Below, in pieces: positions 58,331-64,000 of a stretch of 64,000 nucleotides of DNA (its first letter is position 1; the number at the start of each line of letters is the position of its first letter). A program made the translations under genes and the position numbers. A model generated the notes under the pieces. The model made no database searches, was not told the DNA's origin, and was given only the letters and a program-made list of their open reading frames with translations. The stretch covers positions 19,544,558-19,608,557 of the forward strand of contig JAJEKV010000001.1 of assembly GCA_021234155.1 (NCBI GenBank), in the 5' to 3' direction. This DNA comes from Isoetes taiwanensis (lineage: Eukaryota > Streptophyta > Lycopodiopsida > Isoetales > Isoetaceae).

Positions 58331-59105
58331 CGTGGACCAAATGTTGGGGTGAGTGTGGAACATACCTTTCGTAACATGTGCATGAGGATCGAACTCATCC
58401 ATAGGTAACACTGGACGCCCATTTGCTGGCCCACAATATGTAGGCAAAGGTCTTACAAGCACAGCGGCTTCATCGACCTCTGGAGTAAATGCAGCTTGTA
58501 GAGGTTCTTGCCTTGTACGCAACCAAAAGTTATCATTTTGAGGTCATCCTGGAGATACATCTTCCGAACACAAAAGAATCTCATTCCAGTAATCCATAGT
58601 TGCTTTGTACTGTCGTGCAAACACACTATCTTCTTGATTTTTGCAGAAGGAATTCCATAATGCTATGTACTTGCTGATGATGTCTGCTAGGCCAGGGAGA
58701 TCTTTCAATGTCTTCCTTGGAGGGATATTTTTAGGCACCCCTGTTGGTAACGTTGGCTCACCATTTTCATCCTCCTTCCACATTCTTATTCCTGTTTCTG
58801 GAATCCACTCTTTATGGGTTGGCCGCATCTTATATTGCATAATGGGCCATTTCCCATCCATTTTAAATCGGAATAGCAATGGGTCGGTATGGCCTGTTAG
58901 ACGTTGGCCCTTATCAGGGATATATCTCTTGACAAAGCCTTTCCAATCTGGAACTTCATCCACAAAATATGGAACAGGAGACTTTGCATTGCACTTGCTA
59001 AAACAAGTAAAGCAACTCAGGCAAAGTTAGAGCATCCGATGAACTCATTAACGTCAAAAGTTCCCAAACAATCTTATATTATAATGTTATACCATAAGTA
59101 GTGCA

Positions 59106-60696
59106 TCTGGATGCATCCGGCCTAATTTGAATGGCGATTGGTCATGCTTCTTAAGGGAAAGGGTAAATGAAAAGGGGAAAAAGGAAAAGGGAAGTGGAAA
59201 GAGAGAATGTGAAGGGCAAAAAGGCATGGGGAAAAGGGAAAAGGGTAAAAGTAAAAGGGAAAAAGGGTGGGGATAAGAGAAGAGAGAAAAAGGCATGGAA
59301 AAACTTACCGAAAACAAAGTGGAAAAGAAAATTGGAAAAAGGGAAAATGAAGGAGAAAAAGCATGGAAAAAGGGAGAAGAAAAAAGGGAAAAGGAAGATG
59401 GGATAAAGGGGAAAAAGATAAATGAAAAGGGGGAAAAAATGGAAAAAAGAGGAAAAGGTTGTGGAAAGGAGAAAAATGAAGGAGTGAGAAAAAGAAAAAA
59501 TGGAAAAAGGGGGAGAAGAAAAGCATGGGAAAAGGAAGGGGCATGGGAAAAGGGGGAAAAAGGTTGAGGAAAAAGGGAAAAAAGGAAGGGACAAATGGCA
59601 TAGAAAAAGGGAAAAAAAAAAAAAAAAAAGGGAAGGAAAAAAAATGCATCAAGAAAAAGGGGAAAGGTGAAAGGTTGGAAAAAGGAGGAAAAAGGGGAAA
59701 GAGAAGAAAGAAAAAAAGGGGATGGGAAAAAAAAAGAAAAGGAAAAGGGAAAGGGCAAGGAAAAAGGGAAAAGGGGGGAAAGGGAACCTAGGTAAAAGGT
59801 GACAAGGAAAAAAAAAGAAAAGGGAAGGGAGGAAGGGCATGAGAGAAAAGGGAAGAGGAAAATGGTGAAAAAGAAAAAAAGAAAGGGAAAACAAAAGGGA
59901 CAACAGAAAGGGTGGGAAAAAGAGGAAAATGGGTATAGGAAATAAGAGAATAAAACAAATGTGCAAAAGGCATGGAAAAAGGGAAGGAAAAGGAAAAGGA
60001 AAGGGGAAAGAGAAAAGGAAATGCAAAGGAGGAAAACGGAAAGAAAAAAAAAGAAAAGAAGGGAAAAAGGGAATGGAAAAAGCAGGGGAGATGGAGGGAA
60101 AAAGAAAAAATGAGGAAAGGGAGAAAAAAAAGGAAGGGTTGAAAGAAAAAAAGAAGAGGGAAAGGGAGGGGAAAAGGAGGAAAAGAGAAGGGAAAATAGA
60201 AAGATGGAAAAGGGTGAAAAAGAGTGGGAAAAGGTTGAGAAAAAGGGGGGAAGACATGGAAAAAGGGAAAAAATGGAAAGGGGGGAAAAGAGAACATGGA
60301 AAAAAAAAAAAGAGAAAGATGGAAGAGGAAAAAGGGCATGGAAAAAGAAAAAGAGAATGGAAGGGAAAATGGGTGGAGAAAGGAGCAAAAGGAAGGGAAA
60401 AAAAGGAAAATAGGCATGGAATAGGGGGGAAAGGGGAAGAAAAAGGGGATGGAAAAAAACAAGGAAACATGAGGAAGAAAGGGCAAAGAAACAAAAAGGA
60501 AAAGGTGGAGAAAAAAAAAAGTAGAGAAAATAAGAAAAAAAATGAAAGGAAACTGGAGAAAAAAAGTAGAGGAAAAGAAAATACAAAGAAAAAGGGAAAA
60601 GGGAAAGAAGAAATAAGGATAGGGCTTTTGAAATCGCATCCCAAAGCATCTACAGGCTCTCAACTTATACCCAGCAACGCTGGGCACCATTACTAG
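59106..60696 (+). mobile_element. Helitron-like insertion made mostly of a purine tract
   Basis: Read on the plus strand it begins TCTGGATGCATCCGG after host A (59105). It ends CCCAGC-AAC-GCTGGG hairpin, CACCATTA, CTAG next to host T (60697): TC at 5', hairpin plus CTRR at 3', A|T insertion and no duplication. It interrupts the transposase-like gene directly after the GHTHDDIDA codons. It has no Rep/helicase coding. The 5' end is the less certain boundary. Confidence 0.6.
59151..60622. repeat. 1.47-kb almost pure purine (AAAAGGG-type) tract
   Basis: The plus strand is about all A and G, with only scattered T (usually in GCATGG or AATGG) and rare C. It is built of degenerate GGAAAAAGGGAAAA units with GGCATGG(G/A)AAAA spacers. 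The long Phe/Pro/Ser-rich or Lys/Gly/Glu-rich open frames in both directions result from this bias and are not genes. Confidence 0.95.
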
Positions 60697-62920
60697 TGCA
60701 TCAATATCGTCATGAGTGTGCCCAACCATCATGAAGCCAACCTGAATCTCATCGAACACCTTAAGCCATGTCAAATAAGAGAGGTAGGAGAACACATATC
60801 TATTTTTATTTTGACCCGATGCATTATCGAGATTTCGAGGAAGAGGATTGAAGCCTTCTAAGTAGGCACTAGAAGATGAAGGCATCTTCTCTTGTGTCTG
60901 CGCTAGCTTATGCTGCAGTGGTCGAGTATCTTTTAGGGCTTGCATCAATTTGCAATCTGTAGTTCTGCTTCCACACAGATCACCACACTTGTCTTCTTCC
61001 GGCAACTCAAGATAGTGTAGGATCCTAGAAAGTGATCCAACATGAAAGTTTGAGTCATCCTTCCAAAGATCAAGAGAGAAATGGCCATAAGCCCGTCCAC
61101 CATGACCATGTGTCAATGCTCTGTCAAAGTTGCTCTTCAAGCGATCTCCTCTCCAAAGCAGGACTTTCTTGAGATGGTGACTTCTTGGTGTGAGTGTTTT
61201 GACCTGATCCATCTTATCATGTATTATGCAAAGGTGACTTTTACGGTGAACGATGTGATAATGCACGCCAATGCCAATATTGACTCCCTACAGAACGTTG
61301 TTCCAACATATGTGCCGTAGATTGAAGTGAAAGGTTGCGCCTCTCCCTTGTATCTTTTGTTCTTTCCAATTTCTGCTTGATGACTACACATATATTACAC
61401 TTGGAGAATGTTGTATTTTTGGCTATGTTGACGTCTGGAAACTCTTTCTTCCAAATATTGTAAAAAGAGGGCAAGGTTACACTCTTTCCTGTCAATTCTT
61501 CCACCACGGCACCCATTTCCTTATGTATGCTCTTCTTATTAAGGATGGAAGGAAGTTTGCGAATATTCTCCCTTATATCATCCTTTCCTTTTTTGCTTCT
61601 ATGTGGAATGCTCTCCGCATTCTCACTAATGAAGGTATCAAGCACACTTTCTGTAGCTAGTGTCACAGATCTAGGCTTCTTAGAGCCTGTATTACCATGC
61701 TCCGCCCGTTTTCCACCTAACTCGAACCTCTTCCTCCAACTATAAAACGTAGACTGAGCAACTCCTAAAGCCACGTGCCATGCGAATTGACAGCACTCCA
61801 CTCCAGAGACCACTACTTTTGCCTCCGACTGCCCTGTATAAGTTACACTCAACACATCAAAAACAAGCGTAATCCTGGCACTGCTTGATTGAGAATAAAA
61901 TTCTTTTCTTAAGTCACATACTTGCTCTCGGCTCAGTTTTTTGACATATTCGTCCTTGCAGCATGTTGATTTTAGAGCACTCTTGATTGACTTGGAAGCG
62001 CGCATCCTCTCCTCCTTGCTATCCCCCTTTGGTTCCCTCCTGACCCTCTTCACATATGTATATTTCCTTTTCCTCTTGAATTGCTTCTCAACATCAGCTT
62101 CCAAGCACTCAACTTCTAAGTCATCCTGTTCGAGAGCAGCTCGAGCTTGTAAATGTTGTGAAACTGTCCTACCATCATGAAGCAAAACATCATGGGTCTC
62201 CCAGGTTACTAGACTGTTAGCTAGAGGCCTCTCAAAGACAAGCATGACATGACTGATATTTTGGTTTCCGTTGGATCTATTATGTTACCCATCGAAAGCC
62301 CGACCTTTGATACACCCAAGAACTCATCATCTATAGCATCCTGAGGATCACTAAAGACTATATTCGCCTCTGAATATTTAGATCCAATGCAGGAGTGAAG
62401 AATGTAGCATGGCAAACCTAGTAGATGCGTTTGCGGAGTAGTAGATCGTCTCATCTTCAGGCTTAAACAACCTGAGACCAAGACGGGCAACTAGATTCTC
62501 ATGACCTCCAATCTCCTCTACTATCTCGTCTTCTTCATTTGTTGCTGTGTTGCTTGGTTCACCAAAGTGAGCAGTGAAACTGATGTCCGTGAACTCTTGG
62601 CGGATGGTGGACTACTAGATGAATCCTCTTCTGAAGAGGGCAAATTGAGGGATCTCGAAGACGTATCTTTACTTGAGGGGCACTCAATATATTTTACATC
62701 CCTCTTAGGCCACTGAATGAATGTGCCTACTGCTTCACCAATGTTATCTGCCCCTCCGCAGGGGACTGGAAGCTCCGTCGATGGGATCATGGACTCCGTG
62801 ACCTCAATTGCTACATTTAAAGGATCTATTTCCTTCCCATGAAGAGTGGTTCTATTCAAAATATGGCCCCGGGCAACAATTGTCCTTCCGACGAATAGGT
62901 TGTACAGGGGAAAATTGAAC

Positions 62921-63577
62921 CTGTTTCAATCAAGCAAGGCGACACTTTTTAGAATATATGAATTAGACGAAAAATAAGCAATAAACAAGCAAAAATGGCG
63001 CCATTTAGTACAAAAGAATAAATTTTGGTCTAAATTTGGAGCTAAATGGCGCCATGGCGTCATTTGGTCGAAACGGTGAACACTTGGAACAAACGGCGCC
63101 ATGGCACATTCATAGGTGTGAATTTGGAACAAATGGCGCCATGGCGCCATTTGATCCAAGTGCACCATTTCGACCAAATGGCGCCATGGCTCCATTTGGC
63201 TCCAAATTTACACCATTTCGAACGTGCACCATTTTCAACCGAATGGCGCTATGGCGCCATTTAGACCAATACACCATTTTCGTGGTGTATTTGGAACAGA
63301 ATGGCGCCCTGGCGCCATTTGATCCAAGTGGGTGCCATGGGGCGATTTGGCTTAGCTCCATCACAAAATCTACACGAGGTGCCTATCTTATACATTCTTG
63401 CTCCCATTGCTGTATATGTGTCAATAAGAGCAGGCATGCATAACATGGGAACCCCATGCCAACTTTGCAATTGAAACCAAGGTTCTTAGTGTCCTAGCAG
63501 TATGAATGTCAGCATTTAAACACACTATACACATGGCAGCAATAGAACATAATTCCTACCAGAAATAGTGGACTTAC
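62921..63577 (-). other. First intron of the transposase-like gene with GGCGCC palindrome cluster
   Basis: 657 bp, GT donor at 63577-63576 and AG acceptor at 62922-62921. Between 62990 and 63345 the motif AAATGGCGCCAT(GGCGCCATTT) recurs about eight times at 35-55-bp spacing. Between the copies lie phrases such as GATCCAAGTGCACCATTTCG and TTTGGAACAAATGG in both orientations. Confidence 0.8.
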
Positions 63578-63597
63578 TTGATATTAGATAGATCCAT

Positions 63598-64000
63598 AGT
63601 GGTATGTACTGGAGCAGTAGATGGAACAGGAAAAACAAGCTGATCCCAGCAGATGAATTCACAGAGAACTGAGCACCAAGAAGAAAGCGCCAAGAATCAC
63701 CTGGGATTTCTGTGAGCGCCAAGAAGAAAGCGCCTGACAGCACGCATGCGCCTTGCAAAGTTTCTGCCATGGCGCCATTTGCTTAGTTGTCTAGTCTGCC
63801 TGCTTGTTCCAACCAGAGTTATTGATGCCTCTTTGTTACTGATGCCTCTTTGTTGCAGCTATGTTACGTCCAGAAACACAATTTCAATCCGACCAGACTA
63901 TCATGCTGACAGACAGGAACTGGTGCATGGAAATAATGCGGGTGAGCCCCTCCACTGCTACAGGCTCGAAAGGAGACTTCAGAAGAGAGCTCTGCCTGCT
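63598..64000. other. Upstream of the transposase-like gene
   Basis: Could contain its promoter. A CATGGCGCCATTTGC copy lies at 63768-63782 and a short direct repeat GATGCCTCTTTGTT(A/G) at 63823 and 63840. No other feature is seen to the window end. Confidence 0.4.

Larger units (their letters stand above)
52564..58365 (-). other. 5.8-kb intron of the transposase-like gene
   Basis: GT donor after ACGAAAG (58366) and an AG acceptor giving an in-phase join at 52563 (...VTK|DDETPTW). It is filled with T-rich repeats at both ends, small gene-free AT-rich DNA and the minisatellite at 55925-57790. The Helitron-like terminus at 51686 lies outside it. Confidence 0.7.
52253..63597 (-). pseudogene. Long multi-exon transposase-like gene with GHTHDDID motif (DUF7869-type)
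   Basis: Coding blocks on the minus strand form one gene: exon 1 63597-63578 (20 nt, ATG), exon 2 from 62920 to about 62521, blocks 62490-62221, 62245-61266 and 61266-60697, then 58993-58366, and a last exon 52563-52253. Exon 2 has a G..IG...I.WP module (NIGEAVGTFIQWPKRD) like the DUF8039 domain of plant transposon-associated proteins. The middle has a helix-turn-helix-like GVAQSTFYSWRKRFE and a cysteine pair (FSKCNIC). Conserved Asp-containing motifs are CIIHDKMDQ and VGHTHDDIDA, then VPDWKGFV and TPTWLGF. I infer a domesticated or decaying transposase-type protein. It is broken by frameshifts near 62530 and 61260, an insertion at 60697, and a TGA near 58545. Family names are from memory of motifs. 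Confidence 0.7.

Noticed and set aside
59087-60649. Long open frames (up to 520 codons) rich in Phe/Pro/Ser or Lys/Glu/Gly
   Set aside because: They arise from the purine/pyrimidine strand bias, which excludes stop codons; composition is purely repeat-driven.
1-64000. tRNA and rRNA genes
   Set aside because: No cloverleaf with A and B boxes or rRNA-like sequence was noticed; the TGGTATCAGAGC matches are primer-binding sites complementary to tRNA, not tRNA genes.

Overview
The window is land-plant nuclear DNA. It holds one complete intron-containing laccase gene in a sea of transposable elements, nested insertions, captured gene fragments and satellite-like repeats. A moderately AT-rich background, short (70-110 bp) and very long (over 5 kb) introns, chromovirus and L1-type elements and a pogo-type transposase suggest a large, repeat-rich genome. 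A fern or other non-seed vascular plant is my guess, but the sequence alone does not settle it.

Region 1-13.5 kb: a 13.2-kb Ty3/gypsy LTR retrotransposon on the minus strand (346-13521), with a perfect 5-bp target duplication, initiator-Met-tRNA primer site, polypurine tract, gag, protease, RT, RNase H, integrase and a chromodomain. Unusually, 4.6 kb separate the primer site from gag. This segment carries two extra sense-strand coding regions. The first (11163-10219) ends in a clear histone H3 fold after a long arginine/lysine-rich tail; I regard this as the most interesting object here. The second (about 9500-7891) is unrecognised.

Region 13.5-21 kb: a six-exon laccase gene on the minus strand (20959-13545, 575 codons, all splice phases consistent). 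Its last intron is 5,355 bp and full of tandem repeats sharing a near-palindromic GGGCGGGCGCCC core. The retrotransposon sits 18 bp beyond its stop codon.

Region 21-29 kb: intergenic DNA, a broken pogo-type transposase gene (24187-26456), and an LTR-element primer site followed by a truncated CP12 (Calvin-cycle regulator) copy. Region 29-39.5 kb: inverted and direct copies of one non-coding repeat family, interrupted by a Helitron-like insertion (33264-36520) that carries the last exons of a WDR48-like gene. Region 41.4-48.9 kb: a decayed L1-type LINE ending in a poly(A) tail.

Region 52-63.6 kb: a long minus-strand gene of transposase-like type (conserved GHTHDDID motif). It is broken by stops, frameshifts, a Helitron-like insertion made largely of a 1.5-kb purine tract, and a 5.8-kb intron containing a 1.9-kb minisatellite. 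Its first intron has a cluster of GGCGCC palindromes.

Many single-base frameshifts lie in GC-rich stretches of the gypsy element, and differences between its two LTRs cluster there too. Uncorrected base-calling errors at methylated cytosines may therefore account for part of the apparent decay.
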